Of a DNA stretch of 40,569 bases, positions 30,016-36,480 are shown in pieces. The notes below the pieces were generated by a model. It had not been told where the DNA came from. It did not search any database and was given only the letters and a program-made list of their open reading frames with translations. The stretch spans positions 1 to 40,569 of IMG/VR virus record IMGVR_UViG_3300020005_000002, one strand, 5' to 3'. The stretch is from a virus. The translations under genes were made by a program, and so were the position numbers. The stretch's first letter is position 1. The number at the start of each line of letters is the position of its first letter.

Positions 30016-30213
30016 ATGAAAATGGAAGATTTCAAAACTAAAGAAGAACAGTTGGCTTATCTATACGGCAAAGAAGATATGCTAATCGCATTTCAGCCGT
30101 CCATTGATAAGTTAAAAAAAAAGGCGGACAGATTAAAAGAATTAATGAAAGAGAACCCAATGGATATGTTGGGTAAAGAAGATGAAAAAGAAGATGAAAA
30201 CACTACGAAGTAG
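30016..30213 (+). CDS. Small charged helical protein
   Basis: A 65-aa protein from ATG 30016; an upstream GTG frame (29953) lies within the preceding gene and is less likely. It is helical with KLKKKADRLKELMKEN and an acidic end. No family is recognised. Confidence 0.55.
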   Translation: MKMEDFKTKEEQLAYLYGKEDMLIAFQPSIDKLKKKADRLKELMKENPMDMLGKEDEKEDENTTK

Positions 30214-30289
30214 AAAATTTCAAATCACGCTTGTAATGGAACTATTCCTAATGGTTGCAATTTTTGGATTACTAATAATTCAAAACTAA
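30182..30289 (+). CDS. Very small single-pass membrane protein
   Basis: A 35-aa frame with a basic N-terminus (MKKKMKTLRSRKF) and one hydrophobic helix (LVMELFLMVAIFGLLII). It overlaps the previous gene by 32 nt in another frame. The clear membrane-anchor pattern supports reality; the function is unknown. Confidence 0.5.
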   Translation: MKKKMKTLRSRKFQITLVMELFLMVAIFGLLIIQN

Positions 30290-30292
30290 TAT

Positions 30293-30469
30293 ATGAAATT
30301 CAATAATCTATCTTCTAAAGAAAAAGACAAAATAGTTACCGCTGGGTCGGGCAGAAAACTCACCAAAGAGGAGTCCGCATGGAAAAGTAGAAACTGGAAG
30401 GTGATGCAAAAAGATTTCAAACCCAAAGATACCTTTGAAGAATTAGCTTACTCATATTTTAGAAAATAA
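30293..30469 (+). CDS. Small basic hypothetical protein
   Basis: A 58-aa protein (MKFNNLSSKEKDKIVTAGSG, then KLTKEESAWKSRNWKVMQKD). It is spaced 3 nt from the previous and 4 nt from the next gene. No family is recognised. Confidence 0.55.
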   Translation: MKFNNLSSKEKDKIVTAGSGRKLTKEESAWKSRNWKVMQKDFKPKDTFEELAYSYFRK

Positions 30470-30473
30470 AATT

Positions 30474-30908
30474 ATGAAATATAAAATCACAAACAAAAAT
30501 AATAAAGAGTGGAACGGCAAACCTTTCGTAGAAGCGGATTTAGATGATGGGGGAGATGAAGTGTTCAAAGTTAGCGCTTGGAATAATGAATTTGCGGGCG
30601 ATTACTGGGAGGGCGAACTAGAAAAGAACGACAAAGGGTATTGGAGGATTAAGAAACCAAAAACAGGTAATCCTAATTTTAGAACGCAACAGATGGAAAA
30701 AGTAATGGATAGAAAAGAGCAGTCTATTGGCAAGACAATGGATAGAAAGGAGGAAAGTATCGCTTTAGCTGGGGCGCAAAGAGATGCGGTGCTAATAGTA
30801 ACGAGAATGTTTCCTCCCCTTGTTGATGATAACCAAATTAAAACAGACATTATTAAATGGCGAAATTGGTTCTTATCAGATGATTTCAGGGATACACCGC
30901 CGTTTTAA
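30474..30908 (+). CDS. SSB-like DNA-binding protein with acidic C-terminal tip
   Basis: A 144-aa protein. The N-terminal 60 residues form alternating strands that could be an OB fold (KYKITNKNNKEWNGKPFVEA, VFKVSAWNN, YWRIKKP), followed by a charged helix with a repeated MDRKExSI motif, and an end reading SDDFRDTPPF. An acidic tip closing with PPF or IPF is the signature by which bacterial single-strand binding proteins recruit partners. That points to a phage single-strand DNA-binding protein of the recombination or replication system. No direct family motif confirms it. Confidence 0.55.
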   Translation: MKYKITNKNNKEWNGKPFVEADLDDGGDEVFKVSAWNNEFAGDYWEGELEKNDKGYWRIKKPKTGNPNFRTQQMEKVMDRKEQSIGKTMDRKEESIALAGAQRDAVLIVTRMFPPLVDDNQIKTDIIKWRNWFLSDDFRDTPPF

Positions 30909-31003
30909 TGCCTTCTGTGCGGTTAGGGATGCCCGTAGAATCAATTATAAGGGGTTAGCCAAGCATTTAGACGAGAGTTAGGGCAGGGGGTGGCACATTA
31001 TGA

Positions 31004-31255
31004 CCTTTAGAAGTTTTTAATGCCACAGGGCAATTTCGAGCATTACATCTTTGGGTTCAAAAGAAATTAGGGAGTCCAAATTATTGTGAAAATTGTAAAA
31101 ATACAAAGTTAAAAAATAGGCAATATCATTGGGCAAATATAAGTGGAGATTATAAACGAATAACATCTGATTGGCGAAGATTGTGTGTTAAATGCCACAT
31201 GGCATTTGATAGACAAAAGAAGTTAAGTCAGAAAATCAAATTAAATACAAAGTAA
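31004..31255 (+). pseudogene. Decayed HNH endonuclease fragment
   Basis: The frame after the TGA at 31001 reads ALHLWVQKKLGSPNYCENCK, RQYHWANISGDYKRITSDW, RRLCVKCHMAFD and ends at TAA 31253-31255. It matches the C-terminal HNH half of the genes at 21201 and 40100 closely, even at the nucleotide level around TGATTGGCGAAG, but lacks all NUMOD segments and any start codon. It is therefore a remnant. It lies exactly where the 5' end of the next gene should be. The 95 nt before it hold no gene; TTTTAATGCC occurs at both ends of that stretch. Confidence 0.75.
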
Positions 31256-31275
31256 AAATATCTGGCATAGCACCT

Positions 31276-31794
31276 TTGCTTCAAGCAAAACATCCTACGC
31301 CAAAAGAAGAACAGGAAATCTTGAAAAGAAAATCTAGTCCAAAAGCGAAAGTAAAAGATTTAACGGATAAAGAACAGTTTGATATGCACTCTTACAAGAC
31401 CGCAAGTGGTAAGTTTATGCAACCTTCAGAGATGATAGAAGCCGCGATGGTTCGTGCGGCTACAACGTTTAAGATGGAAGGCAAGAAAACATACAAAGAT
31501 GTGATTAAAGGAGGCATCATCGTAGAACCAACCGAGATAATACATGAGAATCAGAAACCGATTGTGGATGCTCGCTGGGGAAGAAACAAAAACACAGGCG
31601 GTGCGGTATGGGTAGTAAGACCTTGTTTTCCAAAATGGAGTCTAACTTTCACGATTGACCTTCTTCAAGATGAAAGAGTGTCGGAGGAAATGTTACGGGC
31701 GATACTTGACTATTCGGGAATTTATGTCGGGATTTCTGCCTGGCGCCCGAAATTTGGTAGGTTTTCTGTCGTATCTTGGAAAAAAGAGGATTGA
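31276..31794 (+). CDS. Conserved-type phage early protein, start altered
   Basis: A 172-aa protein from TTG 31276, but the natural N-terminus is probably longer: the same frame upstream reads IKYKVKISGIAPLLQ without an ATG and is open to 31213, overlapping the endonuclease remnant. Features are KFMQPSEMIEAAMVRAATTF (about residues 51-70), VDARWGRNKNTG and an ending YVGISAWRPKFGRFSVVSWK (about 150-169). I recognise the pattern from uncharacterised phage proteins near recombination genes, function unknown. Expression may depend on the TTG, on an unusual start, or on RNA splicing. Confidence 0.65.
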   Translation: MLQAKHPTPKEEQEILKRKSSPKAKVKDLTDKEQFDMHSYKTASGKFMQPSEMIEAAMVRAATTFKMEGKKTYKDVIKGGIIVEPTEIIHENQKPIVDARWGRNKNTGGAVWVVRPCFPKWSLTFTIDLLQDERVSEEMLRAILDYSGIYVGISAWRPKFGRFSVVSWKKED

Positions 31795-31819
31795 CAATAT
31801 ATGGTAGTTTTGATATATT
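31791..31819 (+). promoter_or_regulatory. Consensus sigma70 promoter of endonuclease gene, leaderless
   Basis: TTGACA (31791-31796), a 17-nt spacer and TATATT (31814-31819), then 6 nt to the ATG at 31826. The -35 overlaps the stop of the preceding gene. Confidence 0.85.
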
Positions 31820-31825
31820 CAAATT

Positions 31826-32419
31826 ATGATAAAAAGAAAATGTATCAAATGTGGCAATGAGTTTAAAGCAAAAGCACATAATACTCGTTATTGCAAAGAC
31901 TGTCATAAATCAAAATGTGTCATTTGCAATAAAAGATTTATTGCATCAGCTAAATCAATTAAGCGTGGAGCAAAGTTTTGTAGTAATCGTTGCTGGATGA
32001 AGGCAAAATGGGAAGTTGAAAAATGTAGAGTATGTGGAAAAAAGATTAAAAAAAATGGAAAGCGAATACGATATTGTTCTGAAAAATGTTACGAAAAACA
32101 ATTCAAGATATGGGACAAAATAAGAACACCAGAAAAAAATCGTAAAAGTAAAGCTAAAAGTTGGATAAAGAAAAAAGATTTATTGTTATCGCTTGGTGGA
32201 AAATGCTCAGGCTGTGGAAATTCTGATTTACGAGTACTGGAGTTCTCTCATATTGGTGAAAAGAATGTTCGTTTAAAGAAAAGAGAAAAAATGAATCCGA
32301 TGACAAGATGGAAAATAATGGCAGATGAAATAAAAAAAGGTCGGGTAGTATTGGAGTGTGCTAATTGCCACCGAATCAGAACACACGAAGAATTTTGGAA
32401 AAACGAAACTATAAAATAA
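31826..32419 (+). CDS. Zinc-ribbon HNH endonuclease
   Basis: A 197-aa protein with three N-terminal zinc ribbons (CIKCGNEF...YCKDCH, CVICNKRF...FCSNRC, CRVCGKKI...YCSEKC; about residues 5-90), a basic linker, and an HNH-type end: KCSGCGNSDLRVLEFSHIG (about 133-151) and VVLECANCHRIRTHEEF (about 172-188). The ribbon layout resembles that of the intron endonuclease at 6037. It carries its own consensus promoter, so it is a self-contained mobile unit inserted between early genes. Confidence 0.85.
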   Translation: MIKRKCIKCGNEFKAKAHNTRYCKDCHKSKCVICNKRFIASAKSIKRGAKFCSNRCWMKAKWEVEKCRVCGKKIKKNGKRIRYCSEKCYEKQFKIWDKIRTPEKNRKSKAKSWIKKKDLLLSLGGKCSGCGNSDLRVLEFSHIGEKNVRLKKREKMNPMTRWKIMADEIKKGRVVLECANCHRIRTHEEFWKNETIK

Positions 32420-32449
32420 AGGTTGGCATTAATTATTAGTTAATAAAGA

Positions 32450-32749
32450 ATGAAAATGAAAAAATTGTTGAAGGTATATTCAAGAGATAAAATTGAGCAT
32501 ATTGAAAATCTAAATTTGGTGCAATTAAGCAGAGATTTATTGACAGCTATGATAGAAGCGACAGCTCTGATGGAAGGTCAGAAAATGACTGAACAGGGAC
32601 TAAAAGAAGCCAAGTTGGTGTTAGGTTACCTAAACGCCGCCAATTCAACTGTTAAGACTAGAATCGGCTGGTTTAAAATGTCAGGTTTACAAGATAAAGT
32701 TAAAAAAATCAAAGAAAGAACAGAAAAGACAATGGAGATAGGAAAATAG
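32450..32749 (+). CDS. Hypothetical helical protein next to the pentamer array
   Basis: A 99-aa helical protein (ATG 32450, or 32456 in frame) with LVQLSRDLLTAMIEATALME, LKEAKLVLGYLNAANSTVKT and a basic end. Small phage proteins with an LGYLNA-type motif exist but have no known function. Its stop codon supplies the G of the first GTNNN pentamer, so it directly abuts the array. It is a natural candidate for a partner of the array, by position only. Confidence 0.65.
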   Translation: MKMKKLLKVYSRDKIEHIENLNLVQLSRDLLTAMIEATALMEGQKMTEQGLKEAKLVLGYLNAANSTVKTRIGWFKMSGLQDKVKKIKERTEKTMEIGK

Positions 32750-32753
32750 TAAT

Positions 32754-33205
32754 GCTTCTGCGGTCGCGTACAGTGGAGTGGGGTTGGGTGGCGTAAGGTT
32801 ATGTTTAGTAAAGTAAAGCTTCTCGGGTACAGCATAGTGGTGTTAAGTTATGTGAGGCAAGGTTAAGTATAGTTCTGCTTTTTTTGTGATGTTCTGTGCA
32901 GTTGTGTGGTGTATCGTTCAGTGAAGTTTAGCTTTTGTTGTGTGGTTCGGTCGTGTCCTGTGCAGTGTGGTTAACTAGTGTAATGTGTGGTCTTGTGTGG
33001 TAAAGCTTCTAGGGTATAGCGATGCGAAGTGGAGTGATGTAGTGTTCCGTCTTGTTAGTTACAGTTCTGTAAAGCTTTTGGAGTGATGTTATGTGTTGTC
33101 TAGTTCAGTGTTGTATGGTGAAATAATGTTCAGTAGAGCTTCTATTGTTGCGTGAGGTGGTGTGAGGTCTAGTGACGTAGTGTAAAGTTTTGTAAAGCTT
33201 CTAAA
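32754..33205 (+). repeat. GTNNN pentanucleotide array with GCTTYTNNN dividers
   Basis: 452 bp in strict register. Eight 9-nt dividers (GCTTC or GCTTT, then T plus three variable bases) start at 32754, 32818, 32877, 32931, 33005, 33074, 33138 and 33197. Between them lie seven blocks of 11, 10, 9, 13, 12, 11 and 10 pentamers. Of these 76 pentamers 69 begin GT; the exceptions are four GC and one each CT, TT, AT. The three other bases vary freely, but AAA is favoured just before a divider. Further GT pentamers flank it at 32749 (in the stop codon of the previous gene) and 33206. No frame, terminator or CRISPR-like identity explains it. Confidence 0.95.
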
Positions 33206-33268
33206 GTCTAATGAAAGAATATAGTTACGAAAAGAAAAAATGGGATGTTGGCTGAGAAAGGAATTATC

Positions 33269-33352
33269 GTGAACAGTTGGATTTTCCAACCAGGTATTTA
33301 TCTTCAATGTTTGGTTTGTGGAAAAAGAGATTATTCAAATAACAAAGATTAA
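33269..33352 (+). CDS. Possible very small CxxC protein
   Basis: A 27-aa frame starting at GTG with AAAGGAA 6-8 nt upstream; it contains CLVC at residues 14-17. It fills part of the gap after the array. Support is the ribosome site and similarity in style to the other tiny CxxC proteins. Confidence 0.35.
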   Translation: MNSWIFQPGIYLQCLVCGKRDYSNNKD

Positions 33353-33365
33353 ATGAAATATACAG

Positions 33366-33713
33366 ATGATAGGAAGTAAGAAAAAAGGGAATCATGGAGA
33401 AAATGAATTTTCAAATTGGCTTCAAGAAAATGGAATCAAGGCGTATCGCAATTCTTCTTCTGGGGCGGGACTTTACAAAGGAGATGTAAATAATTCATTA
33501 GATTATACTTTTGAAGTCAAGACAGTTAAGAGAATAAATTTACAAGACGCGTGGCGGCAAGTGCAAAAGGATAGCAGTATCGCTCACAACACGCCATTAT
33601 TGGCAATTCATTTTAATGGAATGGGCAAGAAACAGTGGCTAATTGTGCAACATAGCGAAGATTGGTTGGAAAGTATTAAAAGTAAAATTCCGCATAAAGG
33701 GAAAATAGATTAA
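33366..33713 (+). CDS. PD-(D/E)XK nuclease, Holliday-junction-resolvase-like
   Basis: A 115-aa protein with the compact layout of Hjc or RusA-replacement resolvases: N-terminal KKKGNHGENEF (Glu12/Glu14), a Ser/Gly-rich loop, Asp40 in KGDVNNS, then LDYTFEVKTVKR with Glu50-x-Lys52 as the ExK motif, and a helix LQDAWRQVQKDS. The C-terminal strand QWLIVQHSEDWL is typical. It probably resolves branched DNA before packaging or trims recombination intermediates. No start-proximal Shine-Dalgarno sequence is seen. Confidence 0.75.
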   Translation: MIGSKKKGNHGENEFSNWLQENGIKAYRNSSSGAGLYKGDVNNSLDYTFEVKTVKRINLQDAWRQVQKDSSIAHNTPLLAIHFNGMGKKQWLIVQHSEDWLESIKSKIPHKGKID

Positions 33714-33720
33714 AGCTATT

Positions 33721-33846
33721 ATGAAAACCATAGACAAAGAATTAGCTGAATACTACCGAATAAATAGAATCGCCCAAAGATTTAATAAGAAATCTAAACT
33801 TATTTTAATTACAGTTTATGAGAGAATTAAAAGGAAAAATAAATGA
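33721..33846 (+). CDS. Small basic protein
   Basis: A 41-aa basic helical protein (ELAEYYRINRIAQRFNKKSK) followed by an ATGA overlap with the next gene. No family is recognised. Confidence 0.5.
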   Translation: MKTIDKELAEYYRINRIAQRFNKKSKLILITVYERIKRKNK

Positions 33847-33968
33847 GAATAATAATCTGTTGGATATTTGGACATAAAATTGGAGACATTGTAAGACCCG
33901 CTGAGTATTTTCCAACAAAACCTTGGATGGTTACTTGTACTAGATGCGGTTGTAAACATTATCTTTAA
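33843..33968 (+). CDS. Small cysteine-rich protein
   Basis: A 41-aa protein with Cys6, a His at 11 and CTRCGCKH near the end (about residues 32-39), a likely zinc site. It overlaps the preceding gene by 4 nt. Many phages carry similar very small proteins of unknown function. Confidence 0.55.
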   Translation: MRIIICWIFGHKIGDIVRPAEYFPTKPWMVTCTRCGCKHYL

Positions 33969-33985
33969 TCCACAGTAAAAATAAT

Positions 33986-34336
33986 ATGAAAATAACAATT
34001 TTAGTTTTAATAGAGTTTATCTTTTTTATTACACTACTTGAATGTGTAGGTCGCATTATTTTTGGAAGATTTCTTTACAATAAAGAAGTCTTGCCGTTCT
34101 TGGAAAAACATTTGCAAGAATATAGGTTGAACAAAACGTCATGGCAAGACGGAAAAAAATGTTTATTCAATATGACATTACCCTATATAGCTGCTACTCC
34201 TCTAAACCTTTTTACCAGATGGTATATACAAGACTACGGTCGCATCCCAAAGTGGTCAAAGGCGGATAAGATGATTACCGATTATTTTAACGCTCTGCCT
34301 AAACCGCCAAAAAGAAGTTTATTAAAAGATTTATGA
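33986..34336 (+). CDS. Membrane-anchored hypothetical protein
   Basis: A 116-aa protein with an N-terminal transmembrane helix (ITILVLIEFIFFITLLECVG) and a basic cytoplasmic or external part. It overlaps the next gene by 4 nt. No family is recognised. Confidence 0.55.
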   Translation: MKITILVLIEFIFFITLLECVGRIIFGRFLYNKEVLPFLEKHLQEYRLNKTSWQDGKKCLFNMTLPYIAATPLNLFTRWYIQDYGRIPKWSKADKMITDYFNALPKPPKRSLLKDL

Positions 34337-34698
34337 AAATGAAAAAAGAAACACCATATGTTGATGGTTTTACCAATAATTTTGTGATATTTGGAAAGCA
34401 TTATGTTATGGGTGATACAATATGGAAAAAAATCGGCAAAGTTAAGCATATTGATAAAATTTTATTAGAAGAAGTAGAGCCAAAAAAAGAAGCTAGTATT
34501 TTAGATGAAATTGCCCGAAGAATGAATGGTAAAGTAAGTCCTGAAAAAATAATAAGGGAAGCAATTAAAAAACAACTCGGAACATTTCAAAGGAAGGAAT
34601 TACTAAAATTGTTAAAAGATGGAAAAGCAAAAATAAAAGAACACGATGGGTGTTATGGAATAGAATTAAAGGGAAGATATTTTCAATTATTTGATTAA
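34333..34698 (+). CDS. Hypothetical protein with N-terminal beta and helical middle
   Basis: A 121-aa protein; residues about 55-80 (ILDEIARRMNGKVSPEKIIR) form helices and the end (AKIKEHDGCYGIELKGRYFQ) forms strands. No family is recognised. Confidence 0.55.
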   Translation: MKMKKETPYVDGFTNNFVIFGKHYVMGDTIWKKIGKVKHIDKILLEEVEPKKEASILDEIARRMNGKVSPEKIIREAIKKQLGTFQRKELLKLLKDGKAKIKEHDGCYGIELKGRYFQLFD

Positions 34699-34705
34699 AA
34701 GATTT

Positions 34706-34867
34706 ATGACCGCTTTCACTGTAATGAAAATTAAATGTATCGCTTGTGGTGAAGAATGGAACGGGGCGTTCTATGATTATGCAATTCAAGAAAAAAGAAT
34801 GATGGAACCGCTATGCAAGAAATGTTTTAGCAAAGTCAAAAGATTTATCAAGAGCATAAAGAAATGA
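34706..34867 (+). CDS. Small zinc-ribbon protein
   Basis: A 53-aa protein with CIAC (residues 11-14) and CKKC (about 37-40), a classical four-Cys ribbon, and a basic C-terminus. It overlaps the next gene by 4 nt. Confidence 0.55.
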   Translation: MTAFTVMKIKCIACGEEWNGAFYDYAIQEKRMMEPLCKKCFSKVKRFIKSIKK

Positions 34868-35034
34868 AAGATTGGAAAGAAAGATTAGAAAAATTAAGAC
34901 CTAAAGTAAGTATTTCACAGGCGAAAGATGAACCAATGAGAGAAAAACTTCAAAGCATATTAGATTTATATTGGGACGACCTAAAACCGCATCTTGAAAA
35001 ATTTATAGAAGATTTATTATCCCCGCTCTCATAG
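34864..35034 (+). CDS. Small helical protein
   Basis: A 56-aa protein, charged, with QSILDLYWDDLKPHLEKFIE near the end. No family is recognised. Confidence 0.5.
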   Translation: MKDWKERLEKLRPKVSISQAKDEPMREKLQSILDLYWDDLKPHLEKFIEDLLSPLS

Positions 35035-35043
35035 AGAGATAAA

Positions 35044-35196
35044 ATGACCCAAAATACAAATTATTATGCGGTAGGAGAAACAACCGCTTGCGGACATTGT
35101 GATAAAAGATTTGAGGAAGGATTAAAAAAACAAGCAGAAAAAGCAGGTATATTTATATGTGATTGTAAATGTCATAAATCAGAAGAAACAAAATGA
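35044..35196 (+). CDS. Small cysteine-rich protein
   Basis: A 50-aa protein with CGHCDKRF (about residues 16-23) and CDCKCH (about 39-44), suggesting a zinc-binding knuckle. It overlaps the next gene by 4 nt. Function unknown. Confidence 0.55.
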   Translation: MTQNTNYYAVGETTACGHCDKRFEEGLKKQAEKAGIFICDCKCHKSEETK

Positions 35197-35351
35197 ACCT
35201 AAAACAATTCTTAGGAATGTGCGAACATAAGTGGAAGATAATTTCTCGGAATTATGTGAATAATGAAGATAATAAAACAATAGGCGAGAAATTCGTCTTA
35301 CAATGCGAAAAATGCGGGAGATTAAAAACAGAAAAGTCTTTTGGAGGTTAG
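35193..35351 (+). CDS. Small zinc-ribbon-like protein
   Basis: A 52-aa protein with CEHKWKIISRNY near the start and LQCEKCGRLK near the end (about residues 37-45): Cys-x-x-Cys with an upstream Cys and His. Function unknown; part of the run of tiny zinc proteins at 33.8-36 kb. Confidence 0.55.
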   Translation: MNLKQFLGMCEHKWKIISRNYVNNEDNKTIGEKFVLQCEKCGRLKTEKSFGG

Positions 35352-35354
35352 AAA

Positions 35355-35363
35355 TGATATAAT
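35355..35363 (+). promoter_or_regulatory. Extended -10 promoter, leaderless
   Basis: TGATATAAT followed by exactly 6 nt and the ATG at 35370. No -35 is seen. Confidence 0.7.
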
Positions 35364-35369
35364 TTTAAT

Positions 35370-35555
35370 ATGGAAAATACTTCGCTTGAAGGCGTGCTGG
35401 CAATAAAAAGAAATGGAACATTAACAGCAATCATATACAACGATGTCAAAAGGCGCGCGCAGGTTATTTACTCTGTCAAGGAAATGGGAGTTGATGAAAT
35501 ACAGGAATTGTTTAGAAACGGGTTTGAAAATCCAACGAAACGTGATATAATTTAG
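35370..35555 (+). CDS. Small hypothetical protein
   Basis: A 61-aa protein of strands and one helix (LEGVLAIKRNGTLTAIIYND, then VIYSVKEMGVDEIQELF). It begins at an expected transcription start. No family is recognised. Confidence 0.6.
   Translation: MENTSLEGVLAIKRNGTLTAIIYNDVKRRAQVIYSVKEMGVDEIQELFRNGFENPTKRDII
35543..35551 (+). promoter_or_regulatory. Extended -10 promoter within end of preceding gene
   Basis: TGATATAAT ends 9 nt before the ATG at 35561, giving a leader of at most a few bases. It overlaps the end of the 61-aa gene. Confidence 0.6.
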
Positions 35556-35560
35556 ATAAT

Positions 35561-35866
35561 ATGCTTACAATAGATACAAAAATAATACTCAAATCTCTGA
35601 AAGGCGAAGACTTGAAAGACGGCACTACTCCTATTACAGTCGGAATAATTTGCGCCAATATCTTATCTGGCATTACGGCTAATCCGAGCCTTGCTTGGCA
35701 ACTAGGAAAGAAATTCGCCACTGAAGACAAAGTGGAGCTAAAGGCGGAAGATATAATATTTCTAAAGGCGGAAATAAATAAGGTCGCCACTTCCGAGAAA
35801 GCGTGGTTAAACTCAATAGTAGCGGGTCAAGTATTGGAAATTCTTGATGGGAAAAATGAAACATAA
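35561..35866 (+). CDS. Hypothetical protein
   Basis: A 101-aa mostly helical protein (LKDGTTPITVGIICANILSG, LAWQLGKKFATEDKVELKAE, ending VLEILDGKNET). Its style resembles small phage proteins of unknown function that precede DNA or sugar genes. It overlaps the next frame by 11 nt. Confidence 0.6.
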   Translation: MLTIDTKIILKSLKGEDLKDGTTPITVGIICANILSGITANPSLAWQLGKKFATEDKVELKAEDIIFLKAEINKVATSEKAWLNSIVAGQVLEILDGKNET

Positions 35867-35978
35867 TTTTGACGGAGTCTGCGAAGAATGCAAATATAGT
35901 GAGAAAGGATTTTTTTATGGCTGTTTCGGAATGACTTTTAAAGAATGGTTTTATGAATATTTTTTAACTCTGTATTAA
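35856..35978 (+). CDS. Small CxxC protein
   Basis: A 40-aa protein with CEEC (residues 9-12) and a third Cys at 23, ending in aromatic residues. It precedes the cytidylyltransferase by 1 nt. Function unknown. Confidence 0.5.
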   Translation: MKHNFDGVCEECKYSEKGFFYGCFGMTFKEWFYEYFLTLY

Positions 35979-35979
35979 A

Positions 35980-36384
35980 ATGACAGGATTCACATGCGGT
36001 GCTTGGGATGTCTGCCACGCTGGGCATCTAGTAATGTTTGAAGAATGCAAGAAACAGTGCAATTATTTAATCGTAGGATTGCAGACTGACCCGACTATTG
36101 ACAGACCAGAAAAACATAAACCAGTGCAGACTATTTTTGAGAGATATATGCAACTGCGAGCATGCAAGTTCATAGATGAGATAATACCTTATGACACAGA
36201 AGAAGATTTATATAATTTATTGGTATGTCTAAAACCCGACATCCGTTTTATGGGCGCAGACTGGAAAGATAAGCCCAATTATTCGCGGGATTTATTGCCC
36301 CAGATGAAAGTAATTTACAACAGCAGGGAACATACTTTTAGTAGTACGGAGTTAAGAAAAAGAATCTGCGATGCAAAAATATAA
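35980..36384 (+). CDS. Cytidylyltransferase (glycerol-3-phosphate / sugar type)
   Basis: A 134-aa nucleotidyltransferase with HAGH (residues 13-16) in GAWDVCHAGHLVMFEECK, then ERYMQLRACKFIDEII (about 49-64) and a closing FSSTELRKRI (about 117-126, the ISTTxLxxRI site). Length and motifs fit the TagD/HldE cytidylyl- or adenylyltransferase superfamily, which activates glycerol-3-phosphate, ribitol-like or heptose phosphates with CTP or ATP. It opens the sugar cassette; the substrate cannot be told from sequence. Confidence 0.85.
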   Translation: MTGFTCGAWDVCHAGHLVMFEECKKQCNYLIVGLQTDPTIDRPEKHKPVQTIFERYMQLRACKFIDEIIPYDTEEDLYNLLVCLKPDIRFMGADWKDKPNYSRDLLPQMKVIYNSREHTFSSTELRKRICDAKI

Positions 36385-36407
36385 ACATTTTTTCTTTGAT
36401 TTAGATA

Positions 36408-36416
36408 TGGTATAAT
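36408..36416 (+). promoter_or_regulatory. Extended -10 promoter of the sugar cassette, leaderless
   Basis: TGGTATAAT ends 7 nt before the ATG at 36424. There is no -35. It should drive the 18-aa leader frame and the glycan genes to 40 kb. Confidence 0.7.
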
Positions 36417-36423
36417 GGATTAC

Positions 36424-36480
36424 ATGTCAAAGAATAGAAATCCTAGAGATTTACTAGATAAGTTACAAGAATATGTCTAA
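36424..36480 (+). CDS. 18-codon leader ORF overlapping the dehydratase start
   Basis: MSKNRNPRDLLDKLQEYV, starting at the expected transcription start and ending 8 nt inside the next gene. Translation of it would bring ribosomes to the dehydratase start at 36473, which lacks a Shine-Dalgarno sequence. It looks like a coupling leader. Confidence 0.5.
   Translation: MSKNRNPRDLLDKLQEYV

Noticed and set aside
30909-31003. Group I intron upstream of 31276
   Set aside because: I looked for R/S (P7) sequences and P1/P10 pairing and found none that was convincing; I kept it only as a possibility in a finding.
32754-33205. Array as CRISPR, tandem repeat or coding sequence
   Set aside because: Repeats are not identical, no 25-40 bp repeat-spacer unit exists, and a 5-nt period is incompatible with codons; open frames on either strand are short and lie across it by chance.
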